Assembly: GCA_020721005.1 (NCBI GenBank)
Contig: DYNP01000006.1
Span: 1-64,000, forward strand
Length of the DNA stretch: 64,000 nucleotides
Direction: 5' to 3'
From: Thiomargarita sp.
GTDB taxonomy: Bacteria; Pseudomonadota; Gammaproteobacteria; Beggiatoales; Beggiatoaceae
Below are positions 17,724 through 29,026 of this stretch, one piece after another. The translations under genes and the position numbers were made by a program. Position 1 is the first letter of the stretch; the number at the start of each line of letters is the position of its first letter. Below the pieces are notes generated by a model. The model was not told the DNA's origin. It searched no databases and saw nothing but the letters and a program-made list of their open reading frames with translations.

Positions 17724-18518
17724 ATGCCGAAATCAGAATTTTTTGCCCCTTGGCACGTTCACTTAAATGGAGGTGAAATTGGCCCCCGGCGCCTGCTGTT
17801 GTTACAAGCCATTGCAAATACCGGCAGTGTTTCTAAAGCCGCTAAGCAAGTGGGCATGGCCTATAAAGCGGCTTGGGAAGCTGTCGAAATTATAAACAAC
17901 CTGGCTGGTGTTCCCTTGGTGGATCGTCAACATGGAGGCAAAGGGGGGGGTGGTGCCACCTTGACTGCGGCGGGACTAGAAATTCTTAACCAATATGAAC
18001 GATTGTCGGCATTGCAAACTCAGTGGATGGCCTCCCTGCAACCACTGCAGGTAAATGCCGATATTTTACCAACTCTCAGGAGACTTACGATGCAAACCAG
18101 TGCTCGCAACACTTTTCACGGAACTGTTGAAACTGTCAAATCAGGTCCCATCAATGCTGAAGTCATTCTCAAACTGCAAGGGGAAGACCGAATTGTAGCC
18201 ACTATCACTCATGACAGCTTAGAGCGTCTGCAATTGAAAGTGGGCAATTCCGTTTGGGCTCTTTTCAAAGCCAACTGGGTTTTATTAGCCAGTCCGGAAG
18301 TGAAGGGCAAAACCAGTGCCCGCAATTGCCTATGTGGAAAGGTTTTACGTATCAGTAAGGGTCCCATCAGCGCTGAAGTCATTGTGGAACTCCCTGGAGG
18401 TAATACCATAGCTTCTATTGTAACTGAGGCCAGTTTAAGCAACCTCCAATTGACAGAGGGGAAACCAATCTGTGTACTTATCAAAGCTTCACACGTTTTG
18501 CTGGGGGTAACTGACTGA
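17724..18518 (+). CDS. modE: ModE-type molybdate-responsive transcription factor
   Basis: The protein (264 residues from ATG 17724) has a LysR-type winged helix in its first 115 residues (RRLLLLQAIANTGSVSKAAK, then MAYKAAWEAVEIIN) and two Mop/TOBE molybdate-binding domains (about 123-190 and 197-264). The two domains repeat the pattern TSARN...G.V....GPI.AEV. ModE dimers with molybdate repress modABC and tune molybdoenzyme genes. A TTG at 17700 would add eight residues without support. Two matching palindromes downstream (18565 and 18671) are its likely operators. The layout modE-operators-modA supports autogenous control of molybdate uptake. Confidence 0.92.
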   Translation: MPKSEFFAPWHVHLNGGEIGPRRLLLLQAIANTGSVSKAAKQVGMAYKAAWEAVEIINNLAGVPLVDRQHGGKGGGGATLTAAGLEILNQYERLSALQTQWMASLQPLQVNADILPTLRRLTMQTSARNTFHGTVETVKSGPINAEVILKLQGEDRIVATITHDSLERLQLKVGNSVWALFKANWVLLASPEVKGKTSARNCLCGKVLRISKGPISAEVIVELPGGNTIASIVTEASLSNLQLTEGKPICVLIKASHVLLGVTD

Positions 18519-18564
18519 TCTTGAAGCCACTTCCTCAGCCGATAACTTCGGTTTTTTTGGTTGT

Positions 18565-18592
18565 ATCGATATGGTGTTAACGCCATATTGAA
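18565..18592. promoter_or_regulatory. ModE-like operator 1
   Basis: A 28-base near-palindrome, ATCGATATGGTGTT followed by AACGCCATATTGAA. It fits the general ModE pattern TCGNTAT...ATANCGA and is nearly identical to the second site 106 bases downstream. It sits 46 bases after the modE stop. Confidence 0.65.
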
Positions 18593-18636
18593 AGACCTGC
18601 ACGCAAATTTTTGTTGACAGTTATTGACTAAACACT

Positions 18637-18665
18637 GCCAATTCCCCAACGATTGGCTTTTTTTT
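18637..18665 (+). terminator. Intrinsic terminator between the two ModE-like operators
   Basis: GCCAAT (18637-18642) pairs perfectly with ATTGGC (18652-18657) across a nine-base loop and is followed by eight T residues. It would end the modE transcript, or a short transcript starting near operator 1. Confidence 0.7.
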
Positions 18666-18670
18666 AATCT

Positions 18671-18698
18671 ATCGATATGGTGTTCACATCATATCGAA
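18671..18698. promoter_or_regulatory. ModE-like operator 2, overlapping the modA promoter
   Basis: A 28-base near-palindrome, ATCGATATGGTGTT followed by CACATCATATCGAA. A TTGGCT at 18653-18658 and TATGGT at 18676-18681 are 17 bases apart and could be the modA promoter; the site would then cover the -10 region, consistent with repression. Confidence 0.68.
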
Positions 18699-18718
18699 TA
18701 ATTTTAAGGAATTCTCTA

Positions 18719-19492
18719 ATGAGAACAAGTTTAACAGTAAACGGTTTGCTGATTTCAATGCTGATCCTGACCCCCCTCAGCCAAGCTGCTGAAATCACTG
18801 CTGCGGTGGCTGCCAATTTTGCCAAAACTTTGGAAGAAATCGGCCAAGTTTTTACCCAAAAAACGGGTCATACCATTCGACTTTCTTCCGGTCCCACCGG
18901 TAAATTATTTGCCCAAATCAAAAATGGGGCTCCCTTTGACCTCTTTTTTGCTGCAGATGAAAAATCACCTCGAACTGCTGTAGAAACAGGCCTTGCTCTG
19001 GCAGACAGCTATGTTGTTTATGCTCAAGGGGTATTGGTATTGTACAGTCCCACTCTATCTGTTAAACAACAAGCGGAAAGTGTATTGAATGCAGCCTCAT
19101 TTCGTCACCTTGCCATTGCCAATCCCAAAACCGCTCCTTATGGCGCTCAAGCTGAGATTTATTTGAAAAACAAGGGTTACTATGACAAGATCAAAGGCAA
19201 ATTGGTGCATGGAGAAAGTATTGCGCATGCCTTCCAATATGTGGTGACTAAAAACGCAGAGTTGGGTTTTGTGGCCTTGTCTCAAGTGATTGATCCCATC
19301 AGTCCTGCTTATAATGTAGGAGAATATTGGACAGTTCCCCAAGAGGATTATGAACCCATTCTCCAAGCGGCCGTGATTACCCAAAAAGGAGCTGGCAAAG
19401 CCGCTGCCGATGCTTTTATGGAATTTGTAAAAAGCCCAGTGGCAATTGATATTATCAAGCGATATGGTTATTCAAGTCCACATCATCCCTAA
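18719..19492 (+). CDS. modA: Periplasmic molybdate-binding protein
   Basis: The 257-residue protein has a signal peptide (cleavage likely after LSQAA near residue 24), then the ModA pattern EITAAVAANFAKTLEEI, LSSGPTGKLFAQI, PFDLFFAADEK and GFVALSQV. It captures molybdate or tungstate for the ModBC permease. AAGGA lies nine bases before the ATG at 18719; an upstream ATG at 18677 falls inside the operator and is rejected. No modB or modC follows: the next sequence is a repeat array. The transporter genes must be elsewhere or absent. Confidence 0.93.
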   Translation: MRTSLTVNGLLISMLILTPLSQAAEITAAVAANFAKTLEEIGQVFTQKTGHTIRLSSGPTGKLFAQIKNGAPFDLFFAADEKSPRTAVETGLALADSYVVYAQGVLVLYSPTLSVKQQAESVLNAASFRHLAIANPKTAPYGAQAEIYLKNKGYYDKIKGKLVHGESIAHAFQYVVTKNAELGFVALSQVIDPISPAYNVGEYWTVPQEDYEPILQAAVITQKGAGKAAADAFMEFVKSPVAIDIIKRYGYSSPHHP

Positions 19493-19550
19493 TTTTCTGT
19501 TATTCTGCTGGTTTTTTAGACTATAGAGCGATAAGAGTAACCACCCCTTG

Positions 19551-19917
19551 CCCCTCCTTGCCAAGGAGGGGAAAAGATGAGTGAACATTCTCCCCCTCCT
19601 TATCAAGGAGAAAAAAAGTCCAGTGAATATTCTACTCCCTCTTATCAAGGAGGTTGAAAGATGAGTGAACATTCTCCCCCTCCTTATCAAGGAGAAAAAA
19701 GGTCCAGTGAACATTCTACCCCTCTTATCAAGGAGGTTGAAAGATGAGTGAACATTCTCCCTCTCCTTATCAAGGAGAAAAAAAGTCCAGTGAACATTCT
19801 CCCCCTCCTTATCAAGGAGAAAAAAGGTCCAGTGAACATTCTCCCCCTCCTTATCAAGGAGAAAAAAGGTCCAGTGAACATTCTCCCCCTCCTTATCAAG
19901 GAGGGGGTAGGGGGGTG
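19551..19917. repeat. Tandem 42-bp repeat array with palindromic core
   Basis: After a related half unit (19551-19579), eight units run from 19580 to 19917. Starts are 19580, 19622, 19664, 19706, 19747, 19789, 19831 and 19873; units are 42 bases except one of 41. Each begins AGTGAACATTCT and contains CTCCTTATCAAGGAG, a perfect stem-loop. Two spacer types occur: GAAAAAAGGTCC (A) and GTTGAAAGATG (B), in the order A B A B A A A, with the last unit ending in GGGGGTAGGGGGG. It separates convergent modA and ubiD and may act as a bidirectional terminator. There are no unique spacers, so it is not a CRISPR. Confidence 0.9.
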
Positions 19918-19919
19918 GT

Positions 19920-21386
19920 TTAACAAATTCCCAATTTTTCCCAGATCCCATCTATTTTAGTTTTAACTTCCTGAGTCATTTCAATGACTTTTCCCCAATT
20001 TCGAGCAGTTTCCCCTGGCCATTTGTGAGTGGCGTCCAAACCTATTTTTCCTCCCAATCCAGCGTGGGGAGAGGCAAAATCCAAGTAGTCGATGGGAGTG
20101 TTCTCAACCAATAGAATGTCTCGTACTGGATCCATGCGCGTGGTGAGGGCCCAGATGACATCAGACCAGTCTCGTATGTTCAAGTCATCGTCAGTAACAA
20201 TGATCCATTTGGTATACATAAATTGGCGCAAAAATGACCAGATGCCAAACATGATGCGTTTGGCATGTCCGGGATATTGTTTGTGAATGCTGACCACTGC
20301 CAGCCGATAGGAGCAACCTTCGGGAGGCAAATAAAAGTCAATAATTTCAGGAAATTGTTTTTGTAACAGGGGCACAAAGACTTCGTTCAAAGCCATGCCC
20401 AAAATGGCTGGTTCATCGGGAGGACGACCGGTGTAGGTGCTGTGATAAATGGGTTGGTCTCTGTGAGTCAATTTTTCTACGGTAAAGACTGGGAACGTGT
20501 CAGTTTCATTGTAGTAACCGGTGTGATCGCCAAATGGTCCTTCTACTGCGGTTTGGTTCGGATAGATAAAGCCTTCTAAAATAATTTCGGCTTGAGCGGG
20601 GACTTGGAGGTTGTGAGTTAAACAGTTGGCCACTTCTGTGCGATGACCTCGCAGTAAGCCGGCAAATGCATATTCTGATAAAGTATCTGGAACGGGAGTG
20701 ACTGCTCCAAGAAGGGTGGCTGGATCGGCACCCAACGCAACCGCAATGGGAAAGGGTTGTTGAGGGTGGGTTTGTTGCCAGGCTTGGTAATCTAAGGCGC
20801 CGCCTCGATGGGATAGCCAGCGCATGATGAGTTGATTTTTATTCAACAGTTGTTGACGATAAATTCCTAAATTTTGCCTGGGTTTGTGAGGACCTTGGGT
20901 AATTACCAATCCCCAAGTGATGAGAGGGGCGATATCTTCTGGCCAACAGGTTTGTATGGGCAGTTGGGTCAAGTCCACTTCCGGTCCCACTTGACAGTGA
21001 GTTTGACAGGGAGGATGATGGATCACTTTAACCGGCATGTTTAGGGTTTGTTTAAATAATGGCCATTTTTCCCACGCATCTTTTAACCCCTTGGGTGGTT
21101 CGGGTTCTTTGAGAAAAGACAGTAATTGCCCCACTTCTCGCAAATCCGTTATTTTGGTTTGTCCCATGCCCAGAGCCACTCGTTCCACTGTGCCGAAAAG
21201 ATTAGCCAATACTGGGATAGTGTGTCCCTTAGGTTGTGTGAATAACAAGGCAGGTCCCTGAGCCCGCAAGGTCCGATCACAGATTTCCGTAATTTCTAAG
21301 TAGGGATCGATTTCCCAATTGATGCGTTTTAATTGCCCCAGTTGTTCGAGTTGTGCGAGAAATTCTCGAAGACTTTGGTAGTACAT
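19920..21386 (-). CDS. ubiD: UbiD family decarboxylase (3-octaprenyl-4-hydroxybenzoate decarboxylase)
   Basis: This 488-residue protein matches UbiD over its whole length: [21 protein letters not shown], the CNFRQN-type region replaced by [35 protein letters not shown] and the late DATHKWPGE. Family members use prenylated FMN made by UbiX to decarboxylate the ubiquinone precursor. A ubiH-type gene lies far away in the window (53814-55040). The C-terminus ends just past the repeat array. Confidence 0.94.
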   Translation of the reverse strand: MYYQSLREFLAQLEQLGQLKRINWEIDPYLEITEICDRTLRAQGPALLFTQPKGHTIPVLANLFGTVERVALGMGQTKITDLREVGQLLSFLKEPEPPKGLKDAWEKWPLFKQTLNMPVKVIHHPPCQTHCQVGPEVDLTQLPIQTCWPEDIAPLITWGLVITQGPHKPRQNLGIYRQQLLNKNQLIMRWLSHRGGALDYQAWQQTHPQQPFPIAVALGADPATLLGAVTPVPDTLSEYAFAGLLRGHRTEVANCLTHNLQVPAQAEIILEGFIYPNQTAVEGPFGDHTGYYNETDTFPVFTVEKLTHRDQPIYHSTYTGRPPDEPAILGMALNEVFVPLLQKQFPEIIDFYLPPEGCSYRLAVVSIHKQYPGHAKRIMFGIWSFLRQFMYTKWIIVTDDDLNIRDWSDVIWALTTRMDPVRDILLVENTPIDYLDFASPHAGLGGKIGLDATHKWPGETARNWGKVIEMTQEVKTKIDGIWEKLGIC

Positions 21387-21681
21387 GATTAAGTTCCATG
21401 GGTTGACAAGGAGGGAGAGTGAGGCGAGAGTGTTTTAAAAATCCGTGTAGCAAATGTAAACGCAGGCAACAGTTTTTTCCACAACGCGTATTAGGGATGA
21501 TCCTGAAGGAATAACTGTCAAAAAAACAGGACCAATTGGGGGTATTTTGATCGGAAAGGGGAGTGAATTGCAAAGTGATTCTGGCTGAGAAGGGCGGGGC
21601 TTGAAATTGATAGTAATCCCATAGATAATATCCAAATACCCAGAGTAACAATACGATACCTGATAATATCAATGGTCGCAT
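21277..21681 (-). CDS. Possible small membrane-anchored protein overlapping ubiD
   Basis: The first 25 residues form a strong membrane segment ([18 protein letters not shown]), which looks real. The remainder is rich in Cys, Arg and His and overlaps the ubiD start by 110 bases, which looks like chance. Possibly a short gene whose end has been lost by frameshift. No family is recognised. Confidence 0.28.
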   Translation of the reverse strand: MRPLILSGIVLLLWVFGYYLWDYYQFQAPPFSARITLQFTPLSDQNTPNWSCFFDSYSFRIIPNTRCGKNCCLRLHLLHGFLKHSRLTLPPCQPMELNHVLPKSSRISRTTRTTGAIKTHQLGNRSLLRNYGNL

Positions 21682-21963
21682 GAAATTAAGTCGTTGATAG
21701 CCAATCGGTCATTTGGGGAAACCTATCTGTCCACGGTTAGGATACTGCTGTAAGGGCAGATTTGCCAGTGGGGGCGGGTTTGTAACCTGCAGTCAAAGGT
21801 TTTTAATCTGTTCCTGTAACAAGGAGAACCTTAAAAGGATAGCTACTCTTTAAGGGTGTTTATCCTTGAATGACTGGAACGTTAGGTTCTAAATTTTGAT
21901 CCGTAGGTCATAAACACACCCCAATCGTGTATAAATAGTTACAGTCCCTAGAATGACCTGCAT
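21682..21963. other. Intergenic region without recognised features
   Basis: Between the small minus-strand frame ending its coding strand at 21681 and the methyltransferase stop at 21964 I see no coding potential, no RNA gene and no strong hairpin. Both neighbours are on the minus strand. Confidence 0.4.
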
Positions 21964-22629
21964 TTAAAAAATAAAGGTTCTTGGGCTGGGAGTGCCTTGC
22001 AATAACGGAGGTAACCAAGTTTCAAATAGCACTTGCGTGTGCCAATCCTCGATCTTGGTGTGGGTGATGACCTGAGCCTCCATTAAAGGACCCTCTCCAA
22101 CTACGGCAAATAATCGCCCTTGTTCCGTCAATTGCCGTTTAAACTGGGCCGACACCTGCGGCACTGATCCCGTCAAGATGATAACGTCATAATTCTCCGT
22201 TGCGTTCCAGCCCTTTGAGGCATCTCCCACTGCCAAATTCACATTCGACAATTGTAGTTTCTCCAGTCGGGTTTGTGCAACTTGGATAAAATCGGCGAAA
22301 ATATCCACACTGTCCACTTGTTTGACCAGTTTGGCCAATAACGCAGTGAGATATCCACTCCCAGTACCCACTTCCAGCACTCGATCGTGAGCCGTTAGCC
22401 TCACTGATTGCAGTAAACGCGCCTCGAATTTGGGCAACATCATCACTTGGTCATGCGCCAAAGGAATGGCAATATCCGCCAAAGCTAAATTACGATAACT
22501 GTTGGGCACAAATTCTTCTCTAGGCGTATTATAGATCGCTTCCAATATCCCTTGATCCAAAACATCCCATGGGCGAATTTGTTGTTCAATCAAATTATAA
22601 CGTGCCTGTTCAAAATTAACCTCAGACAT
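21964..22629 (-). CDS. PIMT-like (protein-L-isoaspartate O-methyltransferase family) protein
   Basis: The 221-residue protein has the PIMT layout: PREEFVP near the start, a SAM-binding VLEVGTGSGYLTALLA and the strand IILTGSVP. In true PIMT a conserved segment with a catalytic Ser/Thr (TIS-P) precedes the SAM motif; here the corresponding stretch is HDQVMMLPKFEA and has no Ser or Thr. It may therefore be one of the PIMT-like proteins without repair activity. The start at 22629 gives MSEVNFEQARYNLIEQQIRPWDV and has AGGGG eight bases upstream; the frame to 22662 is probably not used. Confidence 0.82.
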   Translation of the reverse strand: MSEVNFEQARYNLIEQQIRPWDVLDQGILEAIYNTPREEFVPNSYRNLALADIAIPLAHDQVMMLPKFEARLLQSVRLTAHDRVLEVGTGSGYLTALLAKLVKQVDSVDIFADFIQVAQTRLEKLQLSNVNLAVGDASKGWNATENYDVIILTGSVPQVSAQFKRQLTEQGRLFAVVGEGPLMEAQVITHTKIEDWHTQVLFETWLPPLLQGTPSPRTFIF

Positions 22630-22754
22630 AAAACCCCTTGTAATGGTTGCAAATAGTCTCAATATGATGTAGGGTAAAAATCACAGTCCATGATTCAGAC
22701 ATGACCTTAATCATAACGGCTTTTTACCTAAAAATTCAAGCCACATTTCGCCAA

Positions 22755-22783
22755 TTACACAGCCCTCAACCATAAAATATAAT
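22755..22783 (+). promoter_or_regulatory. Probable sigma-70 promoter of thiC
   Basis: TTACAC at 22755-22760 and TATAAT at 22778-22783 are 17 bases apart. The leader would be about 100 bases to the ATG at 22890. It contains a small palindromic segment (TTAGGTAG...CTGCCTAA) but no TPP riboswitch core such as CTGAGA. Confidence 0.6.
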
Positions 22784-22844
22784 TCCTGATAACATTCAAG
22801 GACAACGTATTTCTTTGCTTAGGTAGTTCTGCAACTCTGCCTAA

Positions 22845-24758
<1,914 letters not shown>

Positions 24759-24790
24759 CAAACCATAATATAGAACTTGAGCATATTAAA

Positions 24791-24824
24791 TAGGATGTGC
24801 TGAGCGTCTTTTGCGAAGCGCATC
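24791..24824 (+). repeat. REP-like palindromic repeat, copy 2
   Basis: TAGGATGTGCTGAGCG then TTTTGCGAAGCGCATC. Same family as 41028-41061, same orientation. It lies between thiC and maeB. Confidence 0.7.
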
Positions 24825-24914
24825 TGTCTGCTCATGTATATCCCCAATCTACCACATAAACATCCCACGCCACCCGAAAATACCACTCACCCTAATAACC
24901 ACCAAGGACATACC

Positions 24915-27230
24915 ATGTCAGACGACCTCAGCGAAAGCGCGCTTCACTACCATCGCTTTCCCTTCCCCGGCAAACTTGCCATTCAAGCCACCAAACCCCT
25001 TGCCAACCAACGAGACCTTGCCCTTGCCTATTCCCCCGGGGTCGCCGCTGCCTGCCGAGAAATCGTACGCGATCCCAGAGAAGTCTCCAACCTAACTGCC
25101 CGAGGAAACCTGGTCGGCGTCATCAGCAATGGCACCGCTGTTTTAGGACTGGGTGCCATCGGTCCCTTGGCGGCCAAACCGGTTATGGAAGGAAAAGCCG
25201 TGCTCTTCAAAAAGTTTGCTGGAATAGACGTGTTTGACATCGAAATCAACGAACGAGACCCAGACAAACTCATCGACATCATCGCTGGACTAGAACCCAC
25301 CTTTGGCGCCATTAACCTAGAAGACATCAAAGCCCCAGAATGCTTCATCATCGAAGAAAAACTCAAACAACGCCTAGACATTCCCGTATTTCATGACGAC
25401 CAACATGGCACAGCAATCTGCGTCGGTGCCGCAATTCTCAACGGCTTGCGGCTCCTCAATAAATCATTCAGCGAAGTCAAACTCGTATGTTGCGGAGCAG
25501 GCGCAGCCGCCCTTGCCTGCCTAAACCTCCTGATCGAACTCGGACTCCCCAAACAAAACATCCTCGTCACCGATGTCGAAGGCGTTGTCTATAAAGGACG
25601 TACCCTATTCATGGACCCTTACAAAGCAGTCTATGCCGTAGACACTCCCTTTCGGACCCTCAGCGAAGCCATGGTTGGCGCCGACATCTTTTTGGGACTA
25701 TCAGCAGGCGGTGTACTCACTGCCGACATGGTCAACAAAATGGTCGAACGCCCCCTCATTCTCGCCCTTGCCAACCCAGTCCCAGAAATCATGCCCGAAG
25801 AAGCCCGCAAAGTGCGCCCCAAAGCCATCATTGCCACTGGCCGCTCCGACTACCCAAACCAAGTCAATAACGTGCTCTGCTTCCCATTCATCTTTCGCGG
25901 CGCCCTGGACGTTGCCGCCACCCAAATCAATCGACAAATGAGCCTAGCCTGCGTCGAAGCCATCGCCGGTCTAGTCACTCGTCAAGACACCGGTCTAGCC
26001 GCTGCCGATGCCTCGGAAATCCTAGACTCAGCCTACGCCGGTCAAGAACTCTCTTTTGGACCTGACTACATCATTCCCAAACCATTTGACCCCCGTCTCA
26101 TCACCGTCATTCCCCCGGCAGTTGCCAAAGCTGCCATGGACACTGGAGTCGCTCGCCGCCAAATTCAAGACTTACAAGCCTACCAAGATTCCCTAGCTCA
26201 ATACATGTTGCGCTCTGCCCATGTCATGAAAGCCATCTTCACTCGAGCCAAAAAAAGCCCCCAACGCATCATTTACTCAGACGGCGAAGATCGGCGCATT
26301 CTCAAAGCGGCACAAGTCATGATCGACGAAGGTGCCACCTATCCCATCATTGTGGGACGACACAAAATCATCAGAGAACGTATCAAACAACTGCGGCTCC
26401 ACATCAGACCCGACGTTGACTTTGAACTCATTGATCCTGAAAGTGAAAAATCTCACAAGGGACTGGCAGAAGAATACCATGAAATCATGGGACGACGTGG
26501 CATATGGCCCGCAGAAGCCGAAGTCATAGTCCGAAGCAACACCACCGTGTTAGCCTCCCTCTGGCTCAAAAAAGGCAAAGCAGACACCCTGATCACCGGT
26601 CCCGTAGGCAATTTCAAAGACCATCTTTACCACAGCATGAACGTCATTGGCATTCGCAAAGACATTTCCGGTCCCTCGTCCATGCACATGCTGATCCTAG
26701 ACAAAGGCACCTTTTTCATCTCCGACGCCTATGTCCATTACGACCCGGACGCCAGTGCCATCGCAGAAATTACCCTATTGGCAGCCAAGGAAATGTTCCG
26801 CTTTGGAATCGTTCCCAAAGTAGCCTTGGTCTCCCACTCCAACTTTGGCAGTACCGATCACCCCTCTGCACTCAAAATGCGCGAAGCCTTAACCCTCATT
26901 CGCCAACTCATGCCGGAATTAGAATGCGATGGCGAAATGCAAAGTGATTGCGCCCTGATTGAAGACAATCGTCTGCGCATCTTACCCAAATCCCGTCTAA
27001 AAGGCGAAGCCAACCTACTCATCATGCCCAATCAAGACGCTGCCAACATCACCATCAACCTCTTAAAATCGGTAGCAGACGGTGTCATCGTCGGTCCCAT
27101 CCTATTGGGCATGGCCAAACCCGTGCACATTCTCAGCCGAACTGTTACAACCCGCGGCGTCATCAATCTAAGTGCCATCGCAGTTGTAGAAGCTCAAGTC
27201 GATGGAGAACTCAAAAAAGAAGAACTCTAA
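24915..27230 (+). CDS. maeB: NADP-dependent malic enzyme fused to a phosphotransacetylase-like domain
   Basis: The 771-residue protein has a malic-enzyme half (about 1-425; [47 protein letters not shown]) and a C-terminal phosphate acetyltransferase-like half (about 430-771; [39 protein letters not shown]). MaeB makes pyruvate, CO2 and NADPH from malate; the second domain is usually regulatory, responding to acetyl-CoA. AAGGA precedes the ATG at 24915 by six bases. An extension to 24834 is not supported. The gene is preceded by a REP-like repeat and followed by a hairpin. Confidence 0.95.
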   Translation: MSDDLSESALHYHRFPFPGKLAIQATKPLANQRDLALAYSPGVAAACREIVRDPREVSNLTARGNLVGVISNGTAVLGLGAIGPLAAKPVMEGKAVLFKKFAGIDVFDIEINERDPDKLIDIIAGLEPTFGAINLEDIKAPECFIIEEKLKQRLDIPVFHDDQHGTAICVGAAILNGLRLLNKSFSEVKLVCCGAGAAALACLNLLIELGLPKQNILVTDVEGVVYKGRTLFMDPYKAVYAVDTPFRTLSEAMVGADIFLGLSAGGVLTADMVNKMVERPLILALANPVPEIMPEEARKVRPKAIIATGRSDYPNQVNNVLCFPFIFRGALDVAATQINRQMSLACVEAIAGLVTRQDTGLAAADASEILDSAYAGQELSFGPDYIIPKPFDPRLITVIPPAVAKAAMDTGVARRQIQDLQAYQDSLAQYMLRSAHVMKAIFTRAKKSPQRIIYSDGEDRRILKAAQVMIDEGATYPIIVGRHKIIRERIKQLRLHIRPDVDFELIDPESEKSHKGLAEEYHEIMGRRGIWPAEAEVIVRSNTTVLASLWLKKGKADTLITGPVGNFKDHLYHSMNVIGIRKDISGPSSMHMLILDKGTFFISDAYVHYDPDASAIAEITLLAAKEMFRFGIVPKVALVSHSNFGSTDHPSALKMREALTLIRQLMPELECDGEMQSDCALIEDNRLRILPKSRLKGEANLLIMPNQDAANITINLLKSVADGVIVGPILLGMAKPVHILSRTVTTRGVINLSAIAVVEAQVDGELKKEEL

Positions 27231-27240
27231 CCCCCCTCAA

Positions 27241-27267
27241 TTCCCCTCCCTGAACTAAAGAGGGGAA
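27241..27267. terminator. Hairpin downstream of maeB
   Basis: TTCCCCTC (27241-27248) pairs with GAGGGGAA (27260-27267) across an 11-base loop. It follows the maeB stop by ten bases. There is no long T-run, so it may be a repeat-type hairpin that also protects the 3' end. Confidence 0.5.
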
Positions 27268-27304
27268 ACTTCTCACTTTCCACAATTTACACTGGCATAA
27301 CACA

Positions 27305-29026
27305 ATGAATTTACAAACCTTATTCATCATCCTATGGCAGATCATGCTGTGGCAATCCATCGCCATAGCTGACACTTCCCAAGACACCCCACAACTCATC
27401 TACCATCCCATCTCCTTTCAACCTGACACTGCAGACCATCGCCAAGCTGCCCCCCTTACCAAAGGTTCCCACCTTAAAATCTTCCTACCCACCTTAGCCA
27501 ATGTCTACCTATCCCATGCCATCAACGATGCCTTACTCGTGCCCAAAAACAATGCTCAAGGATGGGACTATGGGTTAGCCACCAGTCACCGTAAACTCAA
27601 CGACCTGAGTTACGAATTCACCTTAAGAAAAGACGTTCTCTTTCAAGATGGCACTCCATTCAATGCTGACTCTGTAGTTGAAAATATGGAATATTTCACC
27701 TATAAGCCCTACCAATTTAGCAAATTTCATGAAACCTTCTCCCACGTTGAAAAAATAGATGACTACACAGTCCGATTTCATCTTAGCCAAAAATACGGTA
27801 TGTTTTTCAATGACCTAATTTGGCTACAATTTTACACCAAACCTTACCTGGAAAAATACGGCTGGAATGGCAAAGAAGGCTGTCCCAACCTGGCTGAGCC
27901 TGGTCCATTTGGCACCGGTCCCTATATTTTAACCGAAGGATATGCAGAAAGTGATCGCGTTGCTCCTAAAATTGTCCTAAAAGCCAACCTCCACTATTGG
28001 AACAAAGAATATCCCAAAATTGAAACCATCACCGTTTATACCGAATTGGACGAAATCATGGCCAAAGACATGATTTTATATGAAGAAGGCAAATTGGACC
28101 TTGCGCCTGTCTCTTTCAACTATAAAATCCAAACCATTTTAGGTCCCTATTCAAAATTAGTCATTTCCCCTTCAACCCACAACTATATGATTCACTTCAA
28201 TTTATACAATGGTCATCCCAAACTACAAGAAAAAACTGTGCGGCTGGCCCTAAACCAAGCCCTTCATCAAAAAAATCTTCTTTATTTCGTCTATAAACAA
28301 GAAGGAGAAATGTCTGCAACCCTAGCCTCTTCTCAATTGAATGGGGTCGCTAAGGTCCACCAAAACTTACTTCCATTTTCAGAAATTCAAGATCCTTACC
28401 TAGAATCTCAACAAAAACATTTAAAAGAAATATTGGCAGGTTTACATCTGACGGTGCTAACTCAAAACTATTTTTTACCATTATGGCGTGGCATTGAGGA
28501 ACAATTGGCTAAAGTGGGAGTCAGTTTGGAAATAAACGCCGTGCTAGAGGAAGAAACCGTTTTAAAAGAATTAACTTCCACCTCAAACCGAAAAAATACC
28601 AAACATTGGGACCTGCTCATGTGGGAAAATGGCGGCTGGTTTTCTGGCCACCCTTGGTCAGCCTTTAAAGTTTATCAAACCCTCAACCCTGCAAACCGGA
28701 CTGTACATTGGAGCACCCTTCCCGTTGACCTCACCATGGACGGCTATCTAGAACAATTATTTCAAATTCCCACCGATGAGCCCGGTTATCAAGAAATTGT
28801 CCGCAAAATCATTACCCACGCCTACGATCAAGCCTATATGCTGTTTGTACCCACTCCCCATCAAATATGGGCAGTCAATAAAGAAGTTATTTTTCACCCT
28901 TACCAACAAACAGTCTTACCCTTATGGAAAATAGCAATCACTTCCCTTCACCCCTCCATACGAAATGGAGACTACCCCGACAATTTAAAACAACCCTTTG
29001 AAATAAAAAGAGAACATTTCAAATGA
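27305..29026 (+). CDS. Family 5 solute-binding protein, partner of a hybrid kinase
   Basis: This 573-residue protein has a cleavable signal peptide (to about residue 22, no lipobox) and the fold of peptide/nickel-binding proteins: YEFTLRKDVLFQDGTPFNADSVVENM, GPFGTGPYIL and RLALNQALHQKNLLYF. Such proteins bind peptides, nickel chelates or similar ligands in the periplasm, normally for an ABC permease. No permease or ATPase gene follows. Instead its TGA overlaps the ATG of a 1298-residue hybrid histidine kinase (ATGA). It is therefore probably a soluble ligand receptor that reports to the kinase. The ligand is unknown. Confidence 0.87.
   Translation: MNLQTLFIILWQIMLWQSIAIADTSQDTPQLIYHPISFQPDTADHRQAAPLTKGSHLKIFLPTLANVYLSHAINDALLVPKNNAQGWDYGLATSHRKLNDLSYEFTLRKDVLFQDGTPFNADSVVENMEYFTYKPYQFSKFHETFSHVEKIDDYTVRFHLSQKYGMFFNDLIWLQFYTKPYLEKYGWNGKEGCPNLAEPGPFGTGPYILTEGYAESDRVAPKIVLKANLHYWNKEYPKIETITVYTELDEIMAKDMILYEEGKLDLAPVSFNYKIQTILGPYSKLVISPSTHNYMIHFNLYNGHPKLQEKTVRLALNQALHQKNLLYFVYKQEGEMSATLASSQLNGVAKVHQNLLPFSEIQDPYLESQQKHLKEILAGLHLTVLTQNYFLPLWRGIEEQLAKVGVSLEINAVLEEETVLKELTSTSNRKNTKHWDLLMWENGGWFSGHPWSAFKVYQTLNPANRTVHWSTLPVDLTMDGYLEQLFQIPTDEPGYQEIVRKIITHAYDQAYMLFVPTPHQIWAVNKEVIFHPYQQTVLPLWKIAITSLHPSIRNGDYPDNLKQPFEIKREHFK

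Noticed and set aside
18677-18718. A longer modA start
   Set aside because: The ATG is inside the ModE-like operator, there is no ribosome site, and the signal peptide starts at 18719.
19551-19917. A CRISPR array
   Set aside because: The repeats are in direct tandem, with only two kinds of short linker and no unique spacers. No cas genes are in the window.
19472-19960. Open frames on both strands encoding regular repeats such as LLDKEGENVH
   Set aside because: They are the translation of the 42-bp tandem repeat array. A unit length divisible by three keeps the frames open; there is no start signal and no non-repeat part.
21277-21681. A confident membrane protein gene upstream of ubiD
   Set aside because: The first 25 residues look real but the rest overlaps ubiD and is unlike a protein; kept only at low confidence.
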